A stretch of 13,402 nucleotides of DNA from RUG11241 sp964560085 (GCA_964560085.1 CAZLKF010000014.1:1-13402), one strand, 5' to 3'. Positions 6,322-12,844 are shown, numbered from the stretch's first letter. The notes: generated from the sequence alone by a model not told the origin. Translations and numbers: made by a program.

Positions 6322-6885
6322 ATGTTATTTAAATTAAAAGCTCTATTTAAGAAAAAACCAAATGTATCAGATATTAAAATAGATGACTTGTTTAAACCAG
6401 TTACTGATGAAATGCTAAGGAATGGAGAACCACAGGATATAGTTGTCAAGCTTGGCAGTTATTTAGCAAACAAGTGCGACTTTGGTGATAACTTAGCTGC
6501 TTTAACCAAGGCTGAGCAAGTTATATATTTGTGCCAAACTTTTGCCACGGAAATATATAGTGGGGGATTGTCATATTTCTATTTAGAACCTTGCGGTAAT
6601 AACTGCAACGAAACATTTGCAGCATTAAAAGAACTTGGTGCTTCTGAAGTTTATTCTTTGATGGAAAAGAGCAATAAGTTTTTGAAAAATAATTTTCCTA
6701 AAGATAAAGATGAAAGAAATGAAATATTGCTCACAATAATAGATGATGATATCGATGAGAAATTGACAGAAATATGTTCAGATATGATTGACGTCTTTGA
6801 TAGAAAAGAAACTACTTGTACGGGATTTTATTACACAACTTTAATATATAATTATTATCTTAAACATAAAGATGAAGTTAAATAA
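6322..6885 (+). CDS. DMP19-like (DUF4375) family protein of unknown function
   Basis: 187 residues from ATG 6322, which has GGGAG 8 nt upstream; an in-frame TTG at 6307 precedes the ribosome site and is unlikely. The N-terminus is basic (LFKLKALFKKKP). The core shows LTKAEQVIYLCQTFATEIYSG, then GGLSYFYLEPCGNN (81-94) and TFAALKELGASEV (98-110). This matches the DMP19/DUF4375 layout, in which an acidic helix with E..NGG is followed by a short Phe-rich strand and a helix ending in 'GA'. Family members are small cytoplasmic proteins without an agreed biochemical function. An acidic helix (IDDDIDEKL) and three Cys near the Gly-rich part are visible. It is flanked by its own promoter and terminator, so it is a single-gene unit. 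The family call is by pattern only. Confidence 0.7.
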   Translation: MLFKLKALFKKKPNVSDIKIDDLFKPVTDEMLRNGEPQDIVVKLGSYLANKCDFGDNLAALTKAEQVIYLCQTFATEIYSGGLSYFYLEPCGNNCNETFAALKELGASEVYSLMEKSNKFLKNNFPKDKDERNEILLTIIDDDIDEKLTEICSDMIDVFDRKETTCTGFYYTTLIYNYYLKHKDEVK

Positions 6886-6886
6886 G

Positions 6887-6910
6887 CATATATATAATAT
6901 ATGTTTTTTT
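6887..6910 (+). terminator. Terminator after the DMP19-like gene
   Basis: Stem CATATAT (6887-6893) with ATATATG (6897-6903), loop ATA, then seven T (6904-6910). The stem is short and AT-rich but the T tract is strong. Confidence 0.6.
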
Positions 6911-6923
6911 AATATTTTAAGTG

Positions 6924-6929
6924 TATAAT
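6924..6929 (+). promoter_or_regulatory. Candidate -10 of the orphan methyltransferase gene
   Basis: A perfect TATAAT 20 nt before the start codon, just after the upstream terminator. No convincing -35 is seen, and the TG dinucleotide abuts the box without the usual one-base spacer. Confidence 0.4.
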
Positions 6930-6948
6930 ACTTTTAAGTGGTGGTATT

Positions 6949-7797
6949 ATGTTAAAAAAACAACAGATAGATGAATATAATTGTCTATTATTAAATAAAT
7001 TAAGTCTCTTTTTAAATAATTATAGTAATGCAATAAAAGAAGATATGATTATTTCTTTAATGAGCGAATGTAATTTAAGTAAGGAAGAAGCTTATAGATA
7101 TTTATTGGTCTCATTTTTAGAAATTGATAATAAAGAAATCATTGAATTCTATATTAAAGACATGGTTAAACAATTGGACATTAAAAAATATCAGAATAAT
7201 CCATATTATCAAAATATCAAAATCGATAATGTAATTGCTTACAATTATGCCTTTAAAAAGCAGTTTTATGAGCCATACGAAGCATTTGTTTATGATGATC
7301 TAAAACAATATGGAGATGGGAGAATAGTACCACAGATTGGATTCTTTGATGAGATTTATTATTATCCTGCTATATTAGAAAATAATCGTGAATGGATGTT
7401 AATAACCCCTAATGAAATTGAAACAATGCAAAGTGTTATTGATGAATCATTTGGCCATGTTTTAACTTATGGCTTAGGTCTTGGTTATTTTTCATATATG
7501 GTGTCTTTAAAAGAAAATGTATTTGATATTACTATAGTTGAAAAAGATTCAGAAGTGATAGAATTATTTAAAAAATACATATTACCACAGTTTGAAAATA
7601 AAGATAAAATTAAGATTATTCAAGCTGATGCTTTTGATTTTGCAATAAAGGATGAATTCAATTATGACTTTGTTTTTGCTGATATTTGGCATGATCCTAG
7701 TGATGGGGTAGAATTGTACTTGAAGTTCAAAAACCTAGAAAAAGAAAATATAATTTATCGTTATTGGATTGAAAAAACATTAAAATGTTATTTGTAA
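6949..7797 (+). CDS. Orphan SAM-dependent methyltransferase-like protein with an extra N-terminal region
   Basis: 282 residues. The C-terminal half has a class I Rossmann methyltransferase pattern: motif I VLTYGLGLGYFSYM (171-184), an acidic strand end IVEKDSEV (196-203) that would bind the SAM ribose, QADAFDF (225-231), and FVFADIWHDP (241-250), resembling the D-x-W/H-P ends of spermidine-synthase-like and nucleic-acid methyltransferases. The first about 125 residues are helical and charged, with PYYQNIKIDNV and FYEPYEAFVYDDL, and I do not recognise them. The motif-I glycine pattern G-x-G-x-G is intact. The start is ATG 6949 with a weak ribosome site (GTGG). Substrate unknown. It could also be a catalytically inert relative of spermidine synthase. 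It appears to be transcribed alone. Confidence 0.65.
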   Translation: MLKKQQIDEYNCLLLNKLSLFLNNYSNAIKEDMIISLMSECNLSKEEAYRYLLVSFLEIDNKEIIEFYIKDMVKQLDIKKYQNNPYYQNIKIDNVIAYNYAFKKQFYEPYEAFVYDDLKQYGDGRIVPQIGFFDEIYYYPAILENNREWMLITPNEIETMQSVIDESFGHVLTYGLGLGYFSYMVSLKENVFDITIVEKDSEVIELFKKYILPQFENKDKIKIIQADAFDFAIKDEFNYDFVFADIWHDPSDGVELYLKFKNLEKENIIYRYWIEKTLKCYL

Positions 7798-7844
7798 ACA
7801 TGTAACAAATCTTATTTTTTAATGATTTTTTATTTAGTAAAGGT

Positions 7845-7855
7845 TATGTTATAAT
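7845..7855 (+). promoter_or_regulatory. Extended -10 promoter of the SPL-like gene
   Basis: TATG-T-TATAAT, identical in form to the AlkD-like promoter, with no clear -35. The start site would be near 7862, about 27 nt ahead of the ATG. It probably also serves the sugar transferase gene downstream. Confidence 0.6.
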
Positions 7856-7888
7856 ATACTAAATTAATAGAAATTTTATTGGTGAATT

Positions 7889-8752
7889 ATGCATAAGAAA
7901 GAAGTAAAAGCCATATTATCTGCAACTAAAGGTATGAATTTATATCGAGGATGTTCACATGGATGTATTTATTGTGATTCTCGCAGTAAGTGTTATAATA
8001 TGGAACATGAATTTGAAGATATTGAAGTTAAAATTAACGCTCCTATTTTATTGGAGGAAGCTTTAAGAAAAAGTCGTAACAAATATATGATCGGTACAGG
8101 TTCGATGGGAGATCCATATTGTCATTTGGAAACTGAATTTCGATTAACACGTAAATGTTTAGAATTGATTTATAAATATGGATATGGTGTTAGTATTCAA
8201 ACAAAATCTACTAGATTATTAGAAGATTTAGAACTGTTGCAAAAAATAAATGAAAAAACTAAAGTTGTTGTAAACGTAACCTTAACAACATCCGATGACA
8301 ATTTGTGTAAATTGTTAGAACCAAATGTGTCAACTACTAAAGAGCGAGTAGAAATGCTTAAAAAATTACATGAAAGGGGAATTACAACCATTGTTTGGTT
8401 GTGCCCATTTTTGCCATTTATTAATGACAATGCAGAAAATATAAGGAATTTATTAAACTATTGCATTGATGCTCATGTTTATGGTATTATCTGTTTTGGA
8501 ATTGGTTTGACCTTAAGAGAGGGAAACCGTGAGTATTTTTATGAGTCTTTGGATAAGAGTTTTCCAGGACTCAAGCAACGATACATCAATAAATATCATG
8601 ATCAGTATGTCGTAAATAGTGATGCTTCAAGTAATTTGATGAATATAATAAAAGATGAATGCGCAAAGAATAATATTGTTTTCGATAATGATTCATTGTT
8701 TTCATATATGCATACATTTCCAGAAAAAAATAGTCAATTAGCTTTATTTTAA
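7889..8752 (+). CDS. SPL-family (COG1533, spore photoproduct lyase-like) radical SAM protein
   Basis: 287 residues. The N-terminus carries YRGCSHGCIYCDSRSKCY with the radical-SAM CxxxCxxC cluster ligands Cys22, Cys26 and Cys29, which hold a [4Fe-4S] cluster that splits SAM to a 5'-deoxyadenosyl radical. Then follow GTGSMGDPYCHLE (a family signature), SIQTKSTRLLEDLE and the VNVTLTTSD strand. This is the SplB-related, 'DNA repair photolyase-like' group. True spore photoproduct lyases repair spore thymine dimers, but many members of this group lie in non-spore-formers and have no known substrate, so repair activity is only possible. It lacks the conserved Cys-rich tail that would help assign a substrate. 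The ATG at 7889 has a weak ribosome site (GGTGA). The next gene follows after 20 nt, suggesting an operon with the sugar transferase. Confidence 0.85.
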   Translation: MHKKEVKAILSATKGMNLYRGCSHGCIYCDSRSKCYNMEHEFEDIEVKINAPILLEEALRKSRNKYMIGTGSMGDPYCHLETEFRLTRKCLELIYKYGYGVSIQTKSTRLLEDLELLQKINEKTKVVVNVTLTTSDDNLCKLLEPNVSTTKERVEMLKKLHERGITTIVWLCPFLPFINDNAENIRNLLNYCIDAHVYGIICFGIGLTLREGNREYFYESLDKSFPGLKQRYINKYHDQYVVNSDASSNLMNIIKDECAKNNIVFDNDSLFSYMHTFPEKNSQLALF

Positions 8753-8772
8753 AATTAGACAGGAGATAATTT

Positions 8773-9324
8773 ATGTATAAAAAATTTGGAAAGAGATTAT
8801 TGGATATAATAGTTTCTATTATTCTGATTATCTTGTTTCTTCCAATAATGATGTTAGAAGCAATTTGCTTACTAATTAATTTGGGTTTGCCTTTACATAA
8901 CGAAGTTCGCCTTCGTGAAGGTAAAAATAAGAAATCTTTTGTAATGTATAAATTTCGAACAAAAAAATTAAATAGTTCCAATCTGCCACCAAGAGATAGA
9001 TATACTAACTTTTCACGAATAATAGATCGTTTAAGACTAAATGAGTTGCCTCAATTATTTAATGTTTTAAAAGGCGAAATGTCAATTGTGGGACCCCGAC
9101 CATTTATTCCTGAAGAAACTTTACCAATTGGAAAAATCAGTAAAAAACGTTATCTTGTAAGGCCAGGTATGACTGGGTTAGCTCAAGTAAGTGGTGGCAG
9201 AGCTTTAACTCATCAAAAAAAATTAGAATATGATATTATCTATTATGACAATTTATCTTTAAAAAATGATATTAGAATAATTTTTAAAACGATAAAACAG
9301 ATATTTAGAATAGATCACTTTTAA
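8773..9324 (+). CDS. Small monotopic phosphoglycosyl transferase (bacterial sugar transferase), Asn at the catalytic Asp
   Basis: 183 residues, the PglC-like minimal form. Such enzymes move a phosphosugar from a nucleotide sugar to undecaprenyl phosphate and so start surface-glycan or glycoprotein assembly at the inner membrane face. KRLLDIIVS is followed by a hydrophobic re-entrant helix with Pro24. Then come FVMYKFRT (56-63), RLRLNELPQLFNV (86-98), LKGEMSIVGPRP (99-110) and RPGMTGLAQVSG (130-141). The catalytic dyad is normally Asp-Glu in LDELPQ; here it is Asn90-Glu91 (AAT codon). AGGAG at 8761-8765 supports ATG 8773. No other glycan gene lies nearby. It ends inside a terminator. The family call is firm. 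Activity is uncertain, because the Asp is the proposed nucleophile. Confidence 0.92.
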   Translation: MYKKFGKRLLDIIVSIILIILFLPIMMLEAICLLINLGLPLHNEVRLREGKNKKSFVMYKFRTKKLNSSNLPPRDRYTNFSRIIDRLRLNELPQLFNVLKGEMSIVGPRPFIPEETLPIGKISKKRYLVRPGMTGLAQVSGGRALTHQKKLEYDIIYYDNLSLKNDIRIIFKTIKQIFRIDHF

Positions 9325-9336
9325 TCTATTCTTTTT
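9307..9336 (+). terminator. Rho-independent terminator overlapping the sugar transferase stop codon
   Basis: Perfect 9-bp stem AGAATAGAT (9307-9315) with ATCTATTCT (9324-9332), loop of 8 nt, then TTTT at 9333-9336. The TAA stop (9322-9324) lies in the loop and the first base of the right arm. Confidence 0.7.
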
Positions 9337-9356
9337 GTTTGAAAGAAAGAGTTATT

Positions 9357-9367
9357 TATGATATTAT
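9357..9367 (+). promoter_or_regulatory. Candidate extended -10 promoter of the pseudopilin / TrmH / rimM run
   Basis: TATG-A-TATTAT, one base off TATAAT but with the TATGn extension seen at the other promoters here. It lies right after the upstream terminator. The transcript would start near 9374, which suits a TTG start at 9384 better than the ATG at 9372. Confidence 0.45.
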
Positions 9368-9383
9368 ATAAATGGTGATAAGA

Positions 9384-10043
9384 TTGAAAAAAAATGCATT
9401 TACTTTAATGGAATTATTGGCTGTTATTGTTATTTTGAGTTTATTATCCATAATTATAGTTCCCATCGTTGAAAACTCTATTAACAGTGGTAAAGATGAC
9501 CTTTATATTGCTCAGATAGATTCAATTAAAGCATCATTAAAAAAATATAGTGTTGAAAATTTAAATAGTAAAATAAAGAATAACGACGACTTTATTTATT
9601 TAAGTTTGTATCAACTGAAAATTGCAAATTATATTGGTCTTGATATAACTGATTTAAGAACTGAGACATTAATTCCTAATGATATGTTGTTGCGTGTTCA
9701 AAAAAAAGCTAAAAGCTATGTTTATGAAGTTTTAGAAACAACGGGAACAGAAACAACAACTAAAAAATATGACACTAATATTCCTGTCATTGAATTTAAT
9801 CCAATTGTTTATTATTGTAATGTGATTAATCAATCCGATCCAGTTCCAAGTGATTTTACAACAATTTTAAATAACTTTACCATTAATCATGGTACAGCTA
9901 ACAATGCATTTTATAATAGTGATTTTTCAAAAAAATATAGTAATATTAATGAAGCCTTAAGTGATAACAATGATCTACGTGTAGTTTATTCAGCTAACGG
10001 AGCTTATGCTATTCTTAATGTTTTAAGAAGTGGTTGTGAGTAA
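9384..10043 (+). CDS. Type IV pilin-like / pseudopilin with prepilin cleavage motif
   Basis: 219 residues from TTG 9384 (MKKNAFTLMELLAV). The ribosome site GGTGAT (9374-9379) precedes it, as it does for mraY; an in-frame ATG at 9372 is possible but would overlap that site and the expected transcript start. The N-terminus is a class III signal: short basic leader KKNA, cleavage before Phe6, Glu10 as the +5 residue, then a long hydrophobic helix (ELLAVIVILSLLSIIIVP). Ala replaces the usual Gly at -1, which prepilin peptidases tolerate in some pilins. The rest is a Thr/Asn-rich globular domain with Cys at about residue 143 and Cys218 near the end, which may pair. Such proteins form pilus-like fibres or parts of competence/secretion machines. 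No prepilin peptidase, ATPase or platform gene is in the window. The TrmH-family gene starts 1 nt after its stop. Confidence 0.8.
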   Translation: MKKNAFTLMELLAVIVILSLLSIIIVPIVENSINSGKDDLYIAQIDSIKASLKKYSVENLNSKIKNNDDFIYLSLYQLKIANYIGLDITDLRTETLIPNDMLLRVQKKAKSYVYEVLETTGTETTTKKYDTNIPVIEFNPIVYYCNVINQSDPVPSDFTTILNNFTINHGTANNAFYNSDFSKKYSNINEALSDNNDLRVVYSANGAYAILNVLRSGCE

Positions 10044-10044
10044 T

Positions 10045-10770
10045 ATGATTTATACATCAATAGACAATATAAAAATAAAAGAAATTGCAAAACTAAACGA
10101 CAAGAAATTTCGTGATCAAACTAATCTTTTTTTAGTTGAAGGTGAACATTTAGTAAAAGAAGCTTTTAAAAATGGTTATTTAAAAACTTTAATCGTTTCA
10201 GAAGAAGTAAATTTTAATTTAGATATTGAGACTATGACTGTTTCTAGAAAAGTTTTAAATTATTTGAGTAACTTAAAAGCGACACCAAATATATTAGGCG
10301 TTTGTTATAAAAAAAATGATGAGATAACAGGAAATAGAATTCTTTTACTTGACAATATCCAAGACCCTGGAAATCTTGGAACTATTATTAGAAGCGCTGT
10401 TGCTTTTAATGTCGACACTATTGTTTTAAGTGATGATTCTGTTGATTTATATAATGAGAAAGTTATTAGAGCAACTCAAGGGCTTATTTTTGGCCTCAAT
10501 ATTGTTACAGCTAATTTGCTAGAAATAATTGAAAACTTGAAGCAAGAAAACTATGTCGTTTATGCGACAAAAGTAAATGGTGGAAAAAGTTTAAAAAGCA
10601 TTGAAAAAAATTCAAAGTTTGCTATAATAATGGGTAACGAAGGAAATGGCGTAAAGCCAGAAATCCTTAAATCTTGTAATGAGTACTTGTATATTGACAT
10701 GAATAAAAATTGTGAAAGTTTAAATGTTGGAGTCGCGACAAGTATAATTTTATATGAATTAGATAAGTAG
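10045..10770 (+). CDS. TrmH/SpoU-family RNA 2'-O-ribose methyltransferase
   Basis: 241 residues. Members transfer a methyl group from SAM to a 2'-hydroxyl in rRNA or tRNA and have a knotted SPOUT fold. The N-terminal substrate-binding domain is visible (KLNDKKFRDQTNLFLVEGEHLV, residues 16-37). The SPOUT domain shows LLLDNIQDPGNLGTIIRSA (100-118) with Asn110 and Arg116, IMGNEGNGV (195-203), and SLNVGVATSIILYEL (225-239), which are motifs 1, 2 and 3. I start it at ATG 10045, whose product MIYTSIDNIKIKEI matches the family's usual opening; an in-frame GTG at 10030 lies inside the pilin gene. A short GTGAG (10036-10040) serves as ribosome site and overlaps the pilin end, so the two are coupled. 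RNA target not readable. rimM follows after 7 nt. Confidence 0.9.
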   Translation: MIYTSIDNIKIKEIAKLNDKKFRDQTNLFLVEGEHLVKEAFKNGYLKTLIVSEEVNFNLDIETMTVSRKVLNYLSNLKATPNILGVCYKKNDEITGNRILLLDNIQDPGNLGTIIRSAVAFNVDTIVLSDDSVDLYNEKVIRATQGLIFGLNIVTANLLEIIENLKQENYVVYATKVNGGKSLKSIEKNSKFAIIMGNEGNGVKPEILKSCNEYLYIDMNKNCESLNVGVATSIILYELDK

Positions 10771-10777
10771 GTGACCT

Positions 10778-11272
10778 ATGAAGTATATATATATTGGCGA
10801 TATTGTTAACACTCATGGCTTAAAAGGAGAGGTTCGCTTAATATCTGATTTTGAGTATAAAAAAAGAGTTTTTAAAGAAAATTTTAAATTATATATAGGG
10901 CGTTCTCATGAAGAAGTTAATGTTAATAGCTATCGTGTTCATAAAGAATATGATATGTTAACCTTTAAGGATTTAAATTCAATAGATGATGTAATTATTT
11001 ATAAAGGTGATAAAGTATATATCAATCGCGCTGATTTAAAAATTAAAGGGTATTTTAATGAAGATTTGATTGGTTTATCTGTGTATAATGGAGATAAATA
11101 TATTGGCAAAGTTGAATATATTATGAAAAATAAAGCTTATAATATTTTAGTAGTAACAGAAGAATCAACTAAGAATTTGATTCCAAATATTAAAGAGTTT
11201 GTATCTAATATTGATCTTGAAAATAAAAGAATAGATGTTAAAGAAATACCGGGTCTTATAAATGAAAATTGA
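10778..11272 (+). CDS. rimM: Ribosome maturation factor RimM
   Basis: 164 residues, the standard length. RimM binds ribosomal protein S19 in the 30S head and helps 16S processing. The N-domain opens with IGDIVNTHGLKGEVRL (residues 5-20), the hallmark of the family. The C-terminal PRC-barrel domain shows EDLIGLSVY, IGKVEYI, NLIPNIKEFVSNIDLENKRI and the final PGL. AGGTGA (10769-10774) overlaps the preceding stop and serves ATG 10778. The gene overlaps trmD by 11 nt, so translation is coupled. Unusually, the window shows a TrmH-family gene just upstream rather than rpsP and the KH-protein gene common in Bacillota. Confidence 0.95.
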   Translation: MKYIYIGDIVNTHGLKGEVRLISDFEYKKRVFKENFKLYIGRSHEEVNVNSYRVHKEYDMLTFKDLNSIDDVIIYKGDKVYINRADLKIKGYFNEDLIGLSVYNGDKYIGKVEYIMKNKAYNILVVTEESTKNLIPNIKEFVSNIDLENKRIDVKEIPGLINEN

Positions 11273-11930
11273 TATTTTAACACTATTTCCAGAAATGTTT
11301 ACCGCATTTTTAGAAACGTCCATTATTAAAAGAGCGATATTAGATCAAAAAGTAGTAATTAATATTCACAATATTCGTGATTACTCATTAGATGCTCATA
11401 AAAGAGTTGATGATTATCAATTTGGAGGCGGCGCTGGAATGGTTTTAATGCCAGAACCAATTTTTCGGGCTGTTGATGATTTAAAACAAGAAAATAGTAA
11501 AATTATTCTTATGACACCACAAGGTATTAAATATACCCAATCAAAAGCCTATGAACTGAAGAATAATGAACATTTGATAATAATATGTGGTCATTATGAA
11601 GGATTTGATGAACGCATTCGTTCTTTAGCTGATATGGAAATAAGCATTGGCGATTATGTATTAACAGGTGGCGAATTACCAAGTATGATTGTTACTGATA
11701 CTGTTGTTCGATTGTTAGATGGCGTAATTGATAGTGAATCACATTTAAATGATTCATTTAATAATAATTTACTTGATTACCCTGTTTATACAAAGCCTCA
11801 GAATTTTAGAGGGATGGAAGTTCCAGAGGTACTTTTGTCCGGTCATCATGAAAATATTAGAAAGTGGCGTTTAGAACAAAGTTTAAAAAAAACACAGGAA
11901 CGTCGTCCAGATTTATTGGAAAAGAGCTGA
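11262..11930 (+). CDS. trmD: tRNA (guanine-N1)-methyltransferase TrmD
   Basis: 222 residues, slightly short of the 240 or so typical of the family, but complete. TrmD makes m1G37 next to the anticodon in several tRNAs and so prevents +1 frameshifts. The SPOUT core motifs are present: MKIDILTLFPEMF, HKRVDDYQFGGGAGM (46-60), LMTPQG (83-88), IICGHYEGFDER (107-118), ISIGDYVLTGGELPSM (127-142) and NDSF then LLDYPVYTKP (170-179), which should contain the catalytic Asp, and VLLSGHHENIRKWR (190-203). It begins inside rimM (ATG 11262). The next gene starts 4 nt after its TGA stop. Confidence 0.97.
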   Translation: MKIDILTLFPEMFTAFLETSIIKRAILDQKVVINIHNIRDYSLDAHKRVDDYQFGGGAGMVLMPEPIFRAVDDLKQENSKIILMTPQGIKYTQSKAYELKNNEHLIIICGHYEGFDERIRSLADMEISIGDYVLTGGELPSMIVTDTVVRLLDGVIDSESHLNDSFNNNLLDYPVYTKPQNFRGMEVPEVLLSGHHENIRKWRLEQSLKKTQERRPDLLEKS

Positions 11931-11934
11931 TAAA

Positions 11935-12408
11935 ATGAATAAAAACAATTATCTTTTAATAAAAAATAAAGAAACTAATGAATTAGTATATATTGATTAT
12001 ACTAAGAACAATGGTTATGGGTTTACGCCGAAAAATCATGTTCAGTATGAAGGCATAATGGTCAATAAATTAGTTCTTGTTAAACCAACGTTTGTTGAAA
12101 AAGTCTTGAAGAAAAAAATTAAAAAGAAATTGGATTTATACTTGCAATATATGATAAAGCTTTTGGAAAGTGATCCTGATAGTGATGATGCTACTCATCT
12201 AGGATCGGCTTTAAATGAAATAAGTAGATATAGAAGTATCATTATTAATAATTATCGTGCTTACTTAGATGAAAAATATTTAGAATTATTATTACAGAAA
12301 TTTGCCCTTTTAGAACATGAATTAAAAGTTAAACAATTTACGATAAGCAAAAGACAGCATTCTAAAGAAACGGAAATAGTTGCAGAAAAAGGTAAAAAGT
12401 CGCGTTAA
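11935..12408 (+). CDS. Unrecognised basic, helical protein inserted between trmD and rplS
   Basis: 157 residues; I do not recognise the family. The N-terminal about 55 residues look like a small beta-rich part (NYLLIKNKETNELVYIDY, then YGFTPKNHVQY). A very basic stretch follows (KVLKKKIKKKLDL), then an acidic patch (ESDPDSDDA). A strongly amphipathic helical section comes next, containing NEISRYRSIIINNYRAYLDE and LELLLQKFALLEHELK, which could form a coiled coil. The C-terminus is a hydrophilic, Lys-rich tail. It starts 4 nt after trmD with a poor ribosome site, so it is likely translated by coupling from trmD. No signal peptide and no membrane segment. Basic and acidic patches and its place in a ribosome operon would suit an RNA- or ribosome-binding role, but that is conjecture. 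Confidence 0.75.
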   Translation: MNKNNYLLIKNKETNELVYIDYTKNNGYGFTPKNHVQYEGIMVNKLVLVKPTFVEKVLKKKIKKKLDLYLQYMIKLLESDPDSDDATHLGSALNEISRYRSIIINNYRAYLDEKYLELLLQKFALLEHELKVKQFTISKRQHSKETEIVAEKGKKSR

Positions 12409-12411
12409 TAG

Positions 12412-12441
12412 TTGACAAAACAAACATTTTTGTGTTAACAT
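12412..12441 (+). promoter_or_regulatory. Promoter of rplS (TTGACA, extended -10)
   Basis: Perfect TTGACA at 12412-12417 and TAACAT (4 of 6) at 12436-12441 with an 18-nt spacer, helped by a TGTGn extension (12431-12435). It implies rplS has its own transcription start near 12448, separate from the rimM-trmD unit. Confidence 0.65.
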
Positions 12442-12447
12442 TGTTGA

Positions 12448-12505
12448 TGTCGTGATCCGCTGATATATGTTCATGATCATAGATTTTATAAAGGAGCGTG
12501 ACATT
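12448..12505 (+). promoter_or_regulatory. Possible rplS leader RNA (untranslated)
   Basis: About 58 nt lie between the predicted transcript start and the GTG. The palindromic TGATCA near 12475-12480 and a partial complement GTGATC/GATCAT (about 12452-12457 and 12476-12481) could form a small hairpin above the ribosome site AAGGAG (12491-12496). Bacilli are known to have an L19 leader RNA that lets L19 regulate its own gene. I could not match this sequence to that consensus by eye, so the assignment is tentative. Confidence 0.3.
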
Positions 12506-12844
12506 GTGAATTTAGTAGAAAAAATTACTAAAAGTCAGATTAGAACTGACATTCCCGAATTCCGTGTAGGCGATACCATTTCTGTTGGTTACAAAATCAA
12601 GGAAGGTAAGCGTGAAAGAGTTCAAGCATTTGAAGGAATTGTAATTGCTATTAAAGGTTCAGGGGTAGGTAAAAATTTTATTGTAAGACATCAAAGTAGT
12701 GGTGTTGGCGTAGAAAGAACATTCCCTATTAACTCACCTTTAATTGATAACGTTGTTGTAATTCGTAAAGGCCGTGTAAGAAGAGCTAAATTGAATTACT
12801 TAAGAACTTTAGTAAGCGATGCAAAAATCAAAGAAAGGAATTAA
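12506..12844 (+). CDS. rplS: 50S ribosomal protein L19
   Basis: 112 residues, matching L19 (about 115), which sits at the 30S-50S interface. Near-complete family sequence: EKITKSQIRTDIPEF (5-19), GDTISVGYKIKEG, then RVQAFEGIVIAIKG, IVRHQSSGVGVERTFPINSP, and VIRKGRVRRAKLNYLR. The start is GTG at 12506, preceded by AAGGAG (12491-12496). A longer frame from an ATG at 12467 would add a non-family MFMIIDFIKERDI segment upstream of the ribosome site. Own promoter upstream and terminator downstream. Confidence 0.97.
   Translation: MNLVEKITKSQIRTDIPEFRVGDTISVGYKIKEGKRERVQAFEGIVIAIKGSGVGKNFIVRHQSSGVGVERTFPINSPLIDNVVVIRKGRVRRAKLNYLRTLVSDAKIKERN

Noticed and set aside
7791..7809. Terminator TTTGT...ACAAA after the methyltransferase gene
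   Set aside because: Only five base pairs, almost all A-T, with no adjacent T run; too weak to call.
8197..8430. Minus-strand frame of 77 codons
   Set aside because: Lies wholly within the SPL-like gene in antisense; a shadow frame.
8586..8981. Minus-strand frame of 131 codons
   Set aside because: Antisense to the SPL-like gene and the sugar transferase, with no recognisable domain or ribosome site.
12411..12437. Inverted repeat GTTGACA...TGTTAAC as an operator
   Set aside because: One imperfect pair, and it overlaps the promoter boxes, whose own consensus explains the similarity.
12322..12504. Minus-strand frame of 60 codons
   Set aside because: Overlaps the end of the unknown gene and the rplS promoter/leader; Phe-rich shadow sequence.
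12467..12505. N-terminal extension of L19 from ATG 12467
   Set aside because: The extra residues are not part of L19, and the strong AAGGAG ribosome site lies inside them and serves the GTG at 12506.
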